Part shown: in pieces, positions 55,232 through 64,000 of the stretch | Layout: each line of letters begins with the position of its first letter | How positions within the stretch are numbered: the stretch's first letter is position 1 | NCBI RefSeq assembly: GCF_013019105.1 | Contig: NZ_BLTE01000006.1 | Span: 124,001-188,000, forward strand | Length of the DNA stretch: 64,000 nt | DNA from: Fundidesulfovibrio magnetotacticus | GTDB lineage: Bacteria; Desulfobacterota; Desulfovibrionia; Desulfovibrionales; Desulfovibrionaceae | Direction of reading: 5' to 3' | Notes under the pieces: generated by a model | Told to the model about the DNA's origin: nothing | Seen by the model: only the letters and a program-made list of their open reading frames with translations | The model's database searches: none | Made by a program: the position numbers and the translations under genes

Positions 55232-55259
55232 CCCGCGCCGGGCCAGCCCCCGGCGCGGG
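55232..55259 (+). terminator. Intercistronic hairpin after the binding-protein gene
   Basis: A perfect 11-bp stem CCCGCGCCGGG/CCCGGCGCGGG with a 6-nt loop lies 45 nt past the aapJ stop, in a 235-bp gap before aapQ. No T-tract follows. A second, weaker GC stem lies near 55290-55315. It is a likely attenuation or mRNA-stability point. Confidence 0.5.
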
Positions 55260-55422
55260 AACCCAGGGCGACGGGAAAACGGGGGGAGCGGGCCGGCCCT
55301 CCACCCGGCCCGGCCCGCCCTCTGGCGCGAACCGGCCCTGCGTGCCATACCCCGGCCCGGGGCGGCAGGCCCGGAGCGCCGACTCCCGCAATCCCAACCC
55401 CGGCCGGACGGCCGCATTGCCC

Positions 55423-56796
55423 ATGAACCAACGCCCCGCCCCGCCGCAGGTCCCCTTCTGGCGCAGCCCCCAGGGCCGGGCCTGGACCTTCCAGATCGCC
55501 ATGCTCGCGGCCTTCCTCTGGCTGGTGGCCGCGGCATACTCCAACGTGCTGGCCAACCTGGAGAGCCGGGGCATCAGCTCAGGGTTCAAGTTCCTGCGCA
55601 ACGAGGCGGGCTTCCGCATCGGGGAGACCATGGGCGTGCCGCTTCCCGGCTGGGGCGTGTTCGTCATCCTGGCCGCCCTGGCCGCCGGGCTTGCGGCCTC
55701 CCGCCTGATGGCCCGCAGGGCGCGGAGCACGCCCGGCCCCCGGGGCGACGCCTGGTTCGCGGCGGGCGTGCTGGCCTGCGCCGGGCTGCCCGTCCTGGCC
55801 CTCTGGCTCACCCGCGACGCCGTGGACGTGGCCCACTACTCCGAAACCTCCAGCTACGGGCTGGCCCTGGCCGTGGGGCTGCTGAACACGCTCAAGGTCA
55901 CGCTCATCGGGTGCGTGGCCTCCACGTTCCTGGGCCTGCTGGTGGCCCTGGGCAGGCTCTCGCCCAACTGGCTTCTGCGCACGCTCTGCCGCTGGTACGT
56001 GGAGCTCAACCGCAACCTGCCGGTGCTGCTCCAGCTTTTCTTCTGGTATTTCATCGTGCTCCAGCACCTGCCCGACGTGCGCAACTCCCTGAGCCTGGGC
56101 GAGTGGGCCTTCCTGAACAAGCGCGGGCTCTACGTGCCCGCCCTGGTCCCCCTGGACGGGGCCTGGCCCTTCTGCGCGGCGCTGCTGGCGGCCCTGGCCG
56201 CGGCCGTGGTGCTGCGCAGGCGCTCGCGCCGCCTGCGCGACGAAACGGGCGCGCCCGGTCGCTGGGTCGTGCCCGGGGCCTGCCTGCTCCTGGCCCTGCC
56301 CGCCCTTTCCTGGCTGGCCGCCGGGCAGCCCTTCGCCCTGGAGCTGCCCGCCCTGAAGGGCTTCAACTTCCAGGGCGGCACGGGGCTCTCGCCCGAATTC
56401 ACGGCCCTTGTGGTGGGGCTCACGGTGTACGTGTCGGCCTTCAACGCCGAGATCATCCGCTCGGGCATCCAGGCCGTGCCCAAGGGCCAGCGCGAGGCCG
56501 CCCGCGCCCTGGCCATGGGCGAGGGCCAGGTGCTGCGTCTGGTGGTGTTGCCGCAGGCCATGCGCGTCATCGTGCCGCCCATGACGAGCGAATACCTGGC
56601 CATCGCCAAGTCCAGCTCCCTTGCCGTGGCCATCGGTTATCCCGATTTCGTCAGCGTGGGCGGCACGGTGCTCAACCAGTCCGGGCAGTCCATCGAGGTG
56701 GTGGGCATCTGGATGGGGGTGTACCTGGCCATCTCGCTGGTCATCTCGCTCGGCATGAACATCTACAACCGCAGGGTCGCCCTGGTGGAGCGCTAG
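55423..56796 (+). CDS. aapQ: Amino-acid ABC transporter permease (AapQ-like)
   Basis: A 457-residue permease, longer than HisMQ proteins because it carries extra N-terminal and central membrane segments, as in AapQ/BztB. Motifs include YVELNRNLPVLLQLFFWYF, the late permease region YVSAFNAEIIRSGIQAVPKGQREAAR and the EAA loop LAMGEGQVLRLVVLPQAMRV. It pairs with the AapM-like protein. It starts at an ATG without a strong ribosome site and ends directly before the next ATG (no gap). Confidence 0.93.
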   Translation: MNQRPAPPQVPFWRSPQGRAWTFQIAMLAAFLWLVAAAYSNVLANLESRGISSGFKFLRNEAGFRIGETMGVPLPGWGVFVILAALAAGLAASRLMARRARSTPGPRGDAWFAAGVLACAGLPVLALWLTRDAVDVAHYSETSSYGLALAVGLLNTLKVTLIGCVASTFLGLLVALGRLSPNWLLRTLCRWYVELNRNLPVLLQLFFWYFIVLQHLPDVRNSLSLGEWAFLNKRGLYVPALVPLDGAWPFCAALLAALAAAVVLRRRSRRLRDETGAPGRWVVPGACLLLALPALSWLAAGQPFALELPALKGFNFQGGTGLSPEFTALVVGLTVYVSAFNAEIIRSGIQAVPKGQREAARALAMGEGQVLRLVVLPQAMRVIVPPMTSEYLAIAKSSSLAVAIGYPDFVSVGGTVLNQSGQSIEVVGIWMGVYLAISLVISLGMNIYNRRVALVER

Positions 56797-57885
56797 ATGG
56801 CCCCCGAAATCCCCGACAGGCCCCCGCCGCGCCTGGAGACCGGCGCTTTCGGATGGGTCCGGCGCAACCTGCTCTGGCCCTGGTACAACGCCGTGCTCAC
56901 GGCCCTGTCGCTCCTGCTGGCGTGGTCGGCCGCGAAACCTTTCTGGAACTGGGCCGTGGCCAACGCCACCCTCACCCTGGACCCGGCCGTGGCCAGGCAG
57001 CACACCGGCGCGGCCTGGGGCTACATCCGCGACACCTGGCCCATCTTCATGACCGGCATCTACCCCGCCGAGGAACGCTGGCGGCCCCTGGCGGCCCTTG
57101 TGCTGGTGCTGGCCCTGGCGGGGCTCAGCCTTCTGCCCCGCCTGCGCCGGGGCCGGGCGTTGCGCCTGGCGTGGCTGGCCTCGCCCCTGGCGGTGTTCGC
57201 CCTGATCCACGGCGGCGGCTTCACGGGGCTGCCCGCCGTGGAGACCCACTACTGGGGCGGGCTGATGCTCACGGTGCTCCTCTCGGTGGTGGCCATGGCG
57301 GCGGCCTTTCCCCTGAGCGTGCTCCTGGCCCTGGGGCGCACCTCGGAGCTGCCCGTGGCCCGGCCCTTCTGCGTGGCCTACATCGAGGTGGTGCGCGGCG
57401 TGCCGCTCATCACCATCCTCTTCATGGCCTCGGTGGTGCTGCCGCTCTTTCTGCCCTCGGACGTGAAGCTCGACAAGGTGATGCGCGCCATGGTGGGCAT
57501 CACGCTCTTCTTCGCGGCGTATCTCGCCGAGAACATCCGGGGCGGTCTCCAGGGCATCCCCAAGGGCCAGTACGAGGCCGCCGACGCCCTGGGCATGGGC
57601 TACTGGAAGAAGATGACCGTGGTCATCCTGCCCCAGGCCCTGCGCATCGTCATCCCGCCCATGGTGAACAACTTCATCGCCATCCTCAAGGACACGTCCC
57701 TGGTGGGCATCGTGGGCCTCATGGACCTGTTGCAGATTGCCTTCGCCACCACGTCGAGCCCCAAGTGGTTCGGCCGCCTGGAGGAGGCCAACGTCTTCAT
57801 CGCCTTCTGGTACTGGGTGCTCTGCTACGGCATGTCCAGCTACAGCGCCCGCCTGGAACGCAAGATCCCCTCGGCGGACAGATAG
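56797..57885 (+). CDS. aapM: Amino-acid ABC transporter permease (AapM-like)
   Basis: A 362-residue permease of the AapM/BztC class: about eight membrane segments, YIEVVRGVPLITILFMASVV, AAYLAENIRGGLQGIPKGQYEA and the EAA loop DALGMGYWKKMTVVILPQAL. The ATG follows the previous TAG directly. It forms a heterodimer with the AapQ-like subunit for broad uptake of L-amino acids. Confidence 0.94.
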   Translation: MAPEIPDRPPPRLETGAFGWVRRNLLWPWYNAVLTALSLLLAWSAAKPFWNWAVANATLTLDPAVARQHTGAAWGYIRDTWPIFMTGIYPAEERWRPLAALVLVLALAGLSLLPRLRRGRALRLAWLASPLAVFALIHGGGFTGLPAVETHYWGGLMLTVLLSVVAMAAAFPLSVLLALGRTSELPVARPFCVAYIEVVRGVPLITILFMASVVLPLFLPSDVKLDKVMRAMVGITLFFAAYLAENIRGGLQGIPKGQYEAADALGMGYWKKMTVVILPQALRIVIPPMVNNFIAILKDTSLVGIVGLMDLLQIAFATTSSPKWFGRLEEANVFIAFWYWVLCYGMSSYSARLERKIPSADR

Positions 57886-57894
57886 GGGCCAGCC

Positions 57895-58674
<780 letters not shown>

Positions 58675-58698
58675 GCCGCACCGGCCGGAGACCCCCCT

Positions 58699-59556
58699 TT
58701 GCCATCCCTTACGCTTTTCAACGACGCGCCCGCGATCTGGGCGCACCGGGGCGGCCGCTCGCTGGCCGCCGAGAACACCCTGCGCGCCCTGCGCATGGGC
58801 CGCTCGGCCGGCGCGCGAGGCTGCGAGATCGACGTGCAGCTCACGCGCGACGCCCAGGTGATCGTCCTGCACGACCTGAACCTCCTGCGCACCACCAACG
58901 CGGGCGCGCACCCGCGCTTCGCCTCCGGCCCCCCGGCCCTGCCCTGGCTGCACACGCTCGAAGACATCCGCGCCCTCTGCGCCGACGTGTTCCCGCGCCG
59001 CACGTGCACGGGCTCGCGCCACCACAAGCCCTGGCGGGAGCTGCCCGACCCCTGCCCAGAGGACGTGCGCGTGCCCACGCTGGCCCAGGCCCTGCGCCTG
59101 ACCCGCCAGCTGGACATGTGGCTCAACGTGGAGATCAAGGACTTGGCGCGCGCGGCCCCGCCGGAGCTGGCCGGGCGCGTGGTGGAGCGGGTGCTGGAGG
59201 AAGTGGCCGCCGAGGGCATGGAGGACCGGGTGATCGTCTCCTCCTTCAGCGCGACCTGCGTGCTGCGAAGCAAGGAGGCGGCCCCCGGGGTGCTGGCGGC
59301 GCTGCTCACCCCGCACGGCTTCCGGGGAGACGTTGAGCGCGCCCTGCGCGCGGTGAGGGCCGACGCCTGGCACCCTGGGCATCGCGGCCTGGAGCGGGAC
59401 GCCGTGCGCGCCGCCCTGGCCGCGGGCTACGGGGTGAACCCCTACACCGTGAACGACGCCGCCGACATGCTCCGCCTGGCGGAATGGGGCGTAACGGGCA
59501 TCGTCACGGACAGGCCCCAGGACGCTCCCCGTTTCGCGGCCCGGCCCAAGTCCTGA
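58699..59556 (+). CDS. Glycerophosphodiester phosphodiesterase
   Basis: A 285-residue TIM-barrel enzyme of the GDPD family. Catalytic and metal-binding motifs are [14 protein letters not shown] (about residues 15-28), [17 protein letters not shown] (Glu, Asp, His) and LNVEIKD, with [27 protein letters not shown] at the end. It splits glycerophosphodiesters from phospholipid turnover to glycerol-3-phosphate and an alcohol. There is no signal peptide, so it acts in the cytoplasm. The start is TTG with GGAG 9 nt upstream, 24 nt after the ATPase gene, so it may be cotranscribed with the transporter. Confidence 0.93.
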   Translation: MPSLTLFNDAPAIWAHRGGRSLAAENTLRALRMGRSAGARGCEIDVQLTRDAQVIVLHDLNLLRTTNAGAHPRFASGPPALPWLHTLEDIRALCADVFPRRTCTGSRHHKPWRELPDPCPEDVRVPTLAQALRLTRQLDMWLNVEIKDLARAAPPELAGRVVERVLEEVAAEGMEDRVIVSSFSATCVLRSKEAAPGVLAALLTPHGFRGDVERALRAVRADAWHPGHRGLERDAVRAALAAGYGVNPYTVNDAADMLRLAEWGVTGIVTDRPQDAPRFAARPKS

Positions 59557-59641
59557 AGGCCCGGCCCTGGCGTCCCCCGGGGAAGGTGTCCCGGGCCTCC
59601 CGCGCGTCCCCGCCTGCCGGAGCGCGCCGCTCGTGGTGCGC

Positions 59642-59740
59642 CCTCAAAATCCGTCCCTGCGGATTTTCAAGATAACCAGGCAAAACCATTCATTTAAATA
59701 ATGAAAAACATCTTCATGTTTTTCATACGCGCGCCGCTAG
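59642..59740 (-). repeat. 99-bp dispersed repeat with long hairpin, copy 2
   Basis: Ungapped partner of 23871-23969. It spans the ribF stop codon and on the minus strand runs into a hairpin ATGAAAAACAT/ATGTTTTTCAT (59701-59711 with 59716-59726), an AT-rich patch, TGGTTTTG, and a second stem AAAATCCG/CGGATTTT (59647-59654 with 59661-59668). The same order of parts follows the unrelated binding-protein gene. It probably ends the ribF mRNA. Confidence 0.75.
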
Positions 59741-60678
59741 AGCGCGGCCTCGGGCTCGGCGAGGATGCGCTTGGCCAGGCGGATGTCCTCGGCGATGCGG
59801 GCCTTGAGTTCCTCGATGCCGGGGAACTTGCGCTCGCCGCGCAGGCGCTGGACGAAGTGGAGGTCCACGGTCTTGCCGTAGAGGTCGCCGGAGTAGTCGA
59901 AGATGTGGGCCTCGGTGCTCAGCTGGCTGCCGCCGAAGGTGGGGTTGATGCCGATGTTGGCCACCCCGGCCCAGGTCTGCCCTGCCCGGGAGACCCACAC
60001 GGCGTAGACGCCCGAGCGGGGCAGGAGCTGGTCCTGGCTTTTGACGTTGGCGGTGGGGAAGCCCAGGAGCTTGCCGCCCCGGTCGGCCCCGTGGATCACC
60101 TCGCCGCGCACCTTGTGGCAGCGGCCCAGCAGAGGCTTGGCGTCCCAGACGTCGCCCGCCTGGAGCATGTCGCGCACGCGGGTGGAGCTCACCACCGCGC
60201 CGTCGTGGAGCACAGGGTCCAGGCGTTCCACCAGGTAGCCCATGGAGCGCCCCAGGGCGGAGAGGGTTTCGTAGTCGCCGCGCCGTCCTTTGCCGAAGGC
60301 CCAGTCGTGGCCGACGATGAGTTCGCGCATGCCCAGGTCGCGCACGAGGCAGTCGCGCACGAAGTCCTCCGGCTCGAGGGAGGCGAAGGCGCGGGTGAAG
60401 GGCAGCACGAGGCAGGCCTCGATGCCCGTGTCGGCGATGAGTTCCAGCTTCACGTCCGGCGCGGTGAGGCGCGGCGGGTCGTTCTTGCCGGTGAGCACGC
60501 TGCGCGGGTGCGGCTCGAAGGTGACGGCCAGGCTGACCACGTTGAGGGCCTTGGCCCTGTCGCGGGTGCGCGCGAGGAGCTTCTGGTGCGCCAGGTGCAC
60601 GCCGTCGAAATTGCCGATGGTGAGGCAGGAGCCGTTGAGGACTCCTTCGAGGTCGTCGAAGGTGCGGGCTACGATCAT
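59737..60678 (-). CDS. ribF: Bifunctional riboflavin kinase / FAD synthetase
   Basis: A 313-residue enzyme that phosphorylates riboflavin to FMN and adenylates FMN to FAD. The N-terminal FAD synthetase domain has the nucleotidyltransferase motifs LTIGNFDGVHLAHQKLL, VTFEPHPRSVL, GHDWAFGKGRRGD and VSSTRVRDML. The C-terminal riboflavin kinase domain has GFPTANVKSQDQLLPRSGVY and GVANIGINPTFG. It is encoded alone on the minus strand, divergent from tRNA-Leu, and its stop lies inside the 99-bp repeat. Confidence 0.96.
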   Translation of the reverse strand: MIVARTFDDLEGVLNGSCLTIGNFDGVHLAHQKLLARTRDRAKALNVVSLAVTFEPHPRSVLTGKNDPPRLTAPDVKLELIADTGIEACLVLPFTRAFASLEPEDFVRDCLVRDLGMRELIVGHDWAFGKGRRGDYETLSALGRSMGYLVERLDPVLHDGAVVSSTRVRDMLQAGDVWDAKPLLGRCHKVRGEVIHGADRGGKLLGFPTANVKSQDQLLPRSGVYAVWVSRAGQTWAGVANIGINPTFGGSQLSTEAHIFDYSGDLYGKTVDLHFVQRLRGERKFPGIEELKARIAEDIRLAKRILAEPEAAL

Positions 60679-60772
60679 GGGGTATCCGGTGGGCCGGTTT
60701 GGCGAAAAGCTAGGTAGCGCAAAGCGCGGGGGCCATCAACCGGGGAAAATTCGTCCCGGGGCGAAAAAACGC

Positions 60773-60799
60773 TTGCCAAGGGGGCGGCCCGCGTATAGA
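60773..60799 (+). promoter_or_regulatory. Probable promoter of tRNA-Leu
   Basis: TTGCCA (60773-60778) is followed after 15-17 bp by TATAGA (60794-60799), overlapping TAGATA. It lies 16 bp ahead of the tRNA. Spacing is slightly short for the better -10 reading. Confidence 0.5.
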
Positions 60800-60814
60800 T
60801 ACACGTCTCCCGAC

Positions 60815-60901
60815 GCCGAAGTGGTGGAATTGGTAGACACGCCAGGTTCAGGGTCTGGTGGGGGCAACTCCGTGGAGGTTCGAGTCCTCTCTTCGGCACC
60901 A
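60815..60901 (+). tRNA. tRNA-Leu (anticodon CAG)
   Basis: An 87-nt gene including an encoded CCA. The acceptor stem is GCCGAAG/CTTCGGC. The anticodon loop TTCAGGG carries CAG at 60849-60851, with stem CCAGG/TCTGG. A long variable arm (TGGGGGCAACTCCG region) marks a class II leucine tRNA, and GGTTCGAGTCC forms the T loop. It reads CUG codons, which dominate this GC-rich genome. Confidence 0.96.
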
Positions 60902-60908
60902 AAAGCAT

Positions 60909-60937
60909 AAGGCCGGACAGCAATGTCCGGCCTTTTT
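60909..60937 (+). terminator. Terminator of tRNA-Leu
   Basis: An 11-bp stem AAGGCCGGACA/TGTCCGGCCTT with a GCAA tetraloop and a TTTTT tail starts 8 nt after the tRNA. It is a clear Rho-independent terminator. Confidence 0.9.
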
Positions 60938-61317
60938 GCATTGGCGCTCGGCGCGGCGCCCCACTTCCGAACACGTCCGCGAGGGCTGAGGCGTCCCGTC
61001 GCAGGCCTTCTCCCCCGCCACAGACATCCCTGCATCGCCCCAAGCCTCCAGAACGGCGCATTCATCATGCCCGCCGACGCCGCCCCCCGGCCTGCCCGAC
61101 CGGTGAACGCCGCGCCCGTCCCGGGGATCATCGCGGCGAAAACCGGAAGCTGTTGCATCGGCAGCAAAGCTGTGGTTTAATATTACTTAAGTTAAATTCT
61201 CCCACTTTTTGCCTTAGCCCGATCGGGCCGAGGCCTGGAGGTTGACTGGCCGACCGCAGGACCATCCGGCAATCGGTCGCTCGAACGCATCGCGGCATCG
61301 ATCCGGAAGGAGTCCTC
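60938..61317. other. Intergenic region with a promoter-like AT-rich patch
   Basis: No gene is evident between the tRNA terminator and 61318. At 61153-61181 TTGCAT, a 17-bp spacer and TTTAAT form a plausible promoter just before an AT-rich patch (61175-61200) unlike its surroundings. It could drive the genes from 61318 or 61722. Confidence 0.45.
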
Positions 61318-61725
61318 ATGCTTCGCATTGCGGCGCGTCACTTCATCCCGGCCACTCTCCCCCGCCTGGCTGTCCGTCCGGCTGAAGCCGGGTTGATCCG
61401 CGAGGACATCCTCTTCCGGGACACCTGCGGCCCCCCGGGCGAGGCCGCCCCACCCACCCCGGGGACGGGGCTGCGAGCAGGCGTCTCTCCCCGTACGGTC
61501 AGGCGGGGTTGCTCCTCCCGGGCGCGGGGGGAAATGCGCTCCATTTCCGAGGCGGTCCTTTCGAGCCCCTGGCCCGCACGGCGTCGCGATTCGAAATGTA
61601 CGCCCCAAAACGGCGTTCTTCGCCCAGGCAGTTCGATCACGTCATTCAACGGCAGTACTGGCAAACGCAACAGACCACGCGGATCGTCCCCCAAACACCA
61701 TCGACAGGAGACAGAAGGCCAATGA
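61318..61725 (+). CDS. Doubtful small ORF, possibly a decayed gene, ahead of the DUF1254 gene
   Basis: A 135-codon frame whose ATG has an ideal AAGGAG 5 nt upstream and whose TGA overlaps the next gene's ATG (ATGA), as in coupled genes. The encoded sequence, however, is Arg/Ser/Pro-rich with poor codon bias in its second half and no recognisable fold, so it may be a leader or a decayed gene. Its segment EDILFRDTCGPPGE aligns in frame with ADILYRDTFGLLGE of the beta-barrel protein at 63255 (79% DNA identity over 48 bp), hinting at a gene fragment. Confidence 0.3.
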   Translation: MLRIAARHFIPATLPRLAVRPAEAGLIREDILFRDTCGPPGEAAPPTPGTGLRAGVSPRTVRRGCSSRARGEMRSISEAVLSSPWPARRRDSKCTPQNGVLRPGSSITSFNGSTGKRNRPRGSSPKHHRQETEGQ

Positions 61726-63149
61726 GAGCTTCCAGGAAAACAGCACTTGCCATCTGCGTGTCGTTCATGACCCTGTTTCTTCCCTTCAATGCGGGCCAGG
61801 CGAAAGAGAACCTTTTGGAGGCCGTCGCGCTCGGAGTGGAAGCTTACGTCTACGGCTACCCGCTCGTGACCATGGAAATGACCCGGCGCGTCATGACCAA
61901 CGTGGAGAAGCCCCAGGGAACGCACGCCCCCATGGGGCAGTTCGTACGGATGCGCGAGTACCCCACGGCGGAGTTTCGCGACGTGACCGCGCCCAACGCC
62001 GACACGCTCTACACCACGGCGTGGATCGACGTGGGTCGCGAGCCCTACGTGCTCACGCTGCCGGACGCCAAGGACCGCTACTACCTCTTCCCCATGCTCG
62101 ACGGCTGGACGAACGTTTTCCAGGCCCCCGGCAAGCGCACCACCGGCACGGGGCCGCAGCAATACGCCATCACCGGCCCCGGCTGGAACGGCAAGCTGCC
62201 CGACGGCGTGAAGGAGTACAAATCGCCCACCAACATCGTGTGGCTGCTCGGGCGCATTTACTGCACCGGCACCCCCGAGGACTACGAGACCGTGCACAAG
62301 CTGCAGGACGAGATCGCGCTCGTGCCGCTCAGCTCCTACGGCAAACCCTACACGCCCCCTGCCGGGAAGGTCGATCCTTCCCTGGACATGAAGCTTGCGG
62401 TGCGCGAACAGGTCAACGCGCTCAGCGCGCACGACTACTTCAACCTGCTGGCCAGGCTCCTGAAGGACAACCCGCCCGCCCCGGCCGACAAGCCCATGCT
62501 GGCCAAGATGGCCAGGCTGGGCATCGTGCCCGGACAGCCCTTCGACGGCAACAGGCTCAGCCCCCTGGCGCGCGAGGCGTTCGCCACGGTCCCGAAGATC
62601 GGCTTCGAACGGATCATGCTCTGGATGAAGGAAGGCGTCCTCGCGGGCGACATGAAACTCCAGAACGGCTGGGCCTTCACCACCAAGACCGGCGACTACG
62701 GCGTCAACTACATCCAGCGCGCCCTGATCACCGCCATCGGCCTGGGCGCGAACCTCCCCCAGGACGCGGTCTACCCGACCTCCGAAGGCCCCAACGTCCT
62801 CGCATCGTACCACGGCGGGAAGAACTACGTGATGCGCTTCGAGAAGGGCCAGCTCCCCCCGGCGGAGGGCTTCTGGTCGCTGACCATGTACGACAAGGAC
62901 TACTTCTTCGTGAAAAACCCCCTCAACCGCCAGAGCATCAGCGCCAGGCAGAACCTGAAACCCAACGCCGACGGCTCCGTGGACCTCTACATCCAGCACG
63001 ACAATCCCGGGCCGGACAAGGAATCCAACTGGCTTCCCGCGCCCAAGGACACCTTCGTCCTCATGCTGCGGCTCTACTGGCCGAGCAAGGCCAACCCCTC
63101 GATTCTCGACGGATCATGGGTCATTCCTGAGGTCAAAGAGGTGAACTGA
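61722..63149 (+). CDS. Secreted DUF1254/DUF1214-domain protein
   Basis: A 475-residue protein with a signal peptide (about residues 1-27). The DUF1254 domain comes first (about 35-165: GVEAYVYGYPLVTMEMTRRV; TAPNADTLYTTAWIDV; YYLFPMLDGWTNVF) and DUF1214 at the C-terminus (about 360-465: NYVMRFEKGQLPPAEGFWSL; TMYDKDYFFVKNPLNR; RLYWPSKANPSILDGSW). These proteins are widespread in the periplasm or cell envelope. Their function is not established, though some resemble pore-associated or sugar-binding proteins. AAGG lies 4 nt before the ATG. It stands 105 nt ahead of a beta-barrel gene, so a shared envelope role is plausible. Confidence 0.92.
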   Translation: MRASRKTALAICVSFMTLFLPFNAGQAKENLLEAVALGVEAYVYGYPLVTMEMTRRVMTNVEKPQGTHAPMGQFVRMREYPTAEFRDVTAPNADTLYTTAWIDVGREPYVLTLPDAKDRYYLFPMLDGWTNVFQAPGKRTTGTGPQQYAITGPGWNGKLPDGVKEYKSPTNIVWLLGRIYCTGTPEDYETVHKLQDEIALVPLSSYGKPYTPPAGKVDPSLDMKLAVREQVNALSAHDYFNLLARLLKDNPPAPADKPMLAKMARLGIVPGQPFDGNRLSPLAREAFATVPKIGFERIMLWMKEGVLAGDMKLQNGWAFTTKTGDYGVNYIQRALITAIGLGANLPQDAVYPTSEGPNVLASYHGGKNYVMRFEKGQLPPAEGFWSLTMYDKDYFFVKNPLNRQSISARQNLKPNADGSVDLYIQHDNPGPDKESNWLPAPKDTFVLMLRLYWPSKANPSILDGSWVIPEVKEVN

Positions 63150-63171
63150 CGCGCCCCGACGGATCGTTTCC

Positions 63172-63200
63172 GGCCGGGTCTTCGTGTCGAAGACCCGGCC
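63172..63200 (+). terminator. Perfect hairpin between the DUF1254 and beta-barrel genes
   Basis: A perfect 13-bp stem GGCCGGGTCTTCG/CGAAGACCCGGCC with a TGT loop lies 22 nt past the DUF1254 stop. No T-tract follows, so it may attenuate rather than stop transcription into the downstream gene. Confidence 0.5.
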
Positions 63201-63254
63201 TCGGGGCCTCTCGCCCCTTTCGCGCCAACCCCAACCCGACCGGCTGGAGGCCTT

Positions 63255-64000
63255 ATGCCGAACACCACGGCCAGGTGTTTCATCCTGACAGCGCTTCTCG
63301 TGCTCACGATATGTCCCGTTGCCGCCCAAGCCGCCGCGCCGACCCCTCCCGGCGGGGACCTCAAGGTCACCCTGGCCCCCTACGCCTGGCTCACGGGCCT
63401 CTCGGGCACGGTGGGGGTGCGCGGGGCCCAGACGACCGTCGATTCCAGCTTCGCCGACCTCTCCAAATACCTGAACATCGCGGGCATGCTCCACGCGGAC
63501 ATCCTCTATCGGGACACCTTCGGGCTCCTGGGAGAGGTCAATTACGCCCAGCTCGGCGACCAGTCCTCGGGGAAACGGGTCTCCCTGGACGGGCAGATGG
63601 GCCTGTTCCTCTCCGACGTGGCCGGGTTCTGGCGCGTGGGAACCGCCGCGCTGGGCAAGGACGGGGCCGCGCCCGCGAGCCTGGACCTCCTGGCCGGCGC
63701 GCGCATCTGGAGCCTGGCCATGCACCTCAAGAGCGATTCGCCCTTCAACAGCCGTTCGATCTTCAGGCAGAAAAGCTGGGTGGACCCCTTTGTGGGGGCG
63801 CGGGTGCAGTTCCAGCTGACGGACGCCTGGAAGGCCGAACTGCGCGGCGGCGTCGGCGGCTTCGGCATCAGTTCGGCCATCACGTGGGACGCCATGGCCC
63901 TGGTGGGCTACACCTTCCGCGACCACGGCACGGCATTCATCGGCTACCGCGCGGTCGGCGTGAACCACTCCGAAGGCAGCGGCAAGGACTACTTCAAGTT
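63255..64000 (+). CDS. Outer-membrane beta-barrel protein, 5' part
   Basis: The first 248 codons of a gene cut by the window end. GGAGG precedes the ATG by 5 nt. A signal peptide (about residues 1-27, ending AQAA) is followed by alternating-hydrophobic strands: LKVTLAPYAWLTGLSGTVGV, LHADILYRDTFGLLGEVNYA, LFLSDVAGFWRVG, SLDLLAGARIWSLAMHL, WVDPFVGARVQFQL, WKAELRGGVGGFGI, AMALVGYTFRDHGTAFIGYR. The pattern is that of a small barrel of about 8-12 strands, related to uncharacterised outer-membrane proteins that open APYxWLxGLxGTVGVRG. The role is unknown. Confidence 0.85.
   Translation, partial: MPNTTARCFILTALLVLTICPVAAQAAAPTPPGGDLKVTLAPYAWLTGLSGTVGVRGAQTTVDSSFADLSKYLNIAGMLHADILYRDTFGLLGEVNYAQLGDQSSGKRVSLDGQMGLFLSDVAGFWRVGTAALGKDGAAPASLDLLAGARIWSLAMHLKSDSPFNSRSIFRQKSWVDPFVGARVQFQLTDAWKAELRGGVGGFGISSAITWDAMALVGYTFRDHGTAFIGYRAVGVNHSEGSGKDYFK

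Overview
The window is about 64 kb of GC-rich, densely packed bacterial chromosome. Gene content points to a motile, anaerobic or microaerophilic deltaproteobacterium of the Desulfovibrio type. The signs are a fused uroporphyrinogen-III methyltransferase/synthase, a bacteriohemerythrin beside a chemoreceptor, a QueG-like iron-sulfur protein, a polyferredoxin membrane protein, and the flagellar run fliL-M-N-O-P-Q. That placement is an inference; no rRNA is present to confirm it.

Layout. 1-850 (minus): start of an EmrA/HlyD efflux adaptor behind a MarR regulator. 1191-4279 (minus): a tight housekeeping operon of cyclophilin, carboxymuconolactone-decarboxylase-like protein, cobA-hemD fusion and purN. 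4450-4698: a small conserved-looking protein. 4972-21753: a surface-glycan region with three parts. These are a plus-strand operon (membrane glycosyltransferase, small membrane protein, sugar dehydratase/epimerase, acyltransferase, GT2-aminotransferase fusion), a minus-strand operon (GT2, methyltransferase, B12-radical SAM, GT-C membrane protein, aminotransferase), and a separate large GT-C protein. 21754-22368 has no gene but holds REP-like palindromic repeats.

22369-25539 (minus): a polar amino-acid ABC transporter. 25661-27294 (minus): two cytoplasmic proteins, one with MshEN-like helical repeats and one with TPRs. 27401-31609 (plus): a MacAB-like export system with one ATPase and two FtsX-type permeases. 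31748-34659: a phage-flavoured module (S24 repressor, zinc-binding protein, DUF669-like protein, Ogr/Delta-like zinc finger) with a strong promoter in an AT-rich patch. A possible small RNA follows. 34931-38466 (minus): fliL to fliQ, then yggS. 39308-42409: a QueG-like protein, a NapH-like polyferredoxin and a Crp/Fnr regulator. 42581-49596: fliJ, a MotE-like protein, a tandem-kinase hybrid sensor, truA and a FliD-like protein.

49658-50713: aroC. 50824-53062: bacteriohemerythrin and an MCP with PAS and PilZ domains. 53198-58674: a GntR regulator divergent from an Aap-type amino-acid ABC transporter, followed by a glycerophosphodiesterase. 59737-60678: ribF. 60815-60901: tRNA-Leu(CAG). 61318-64000: a DUF1254/DUF1214 protein and an outer-membrane beta-barrel cut by the window end.

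Most interesting points: the GT2-DegT fusion, an SDR lacking its catalytic lysine, a 99-bp repeat that spans the 3' ends of two unrelated genes, the phage-derived module, the two-kinase sensor, and the split oxygen-sensing hemerythrin/MCP pair.
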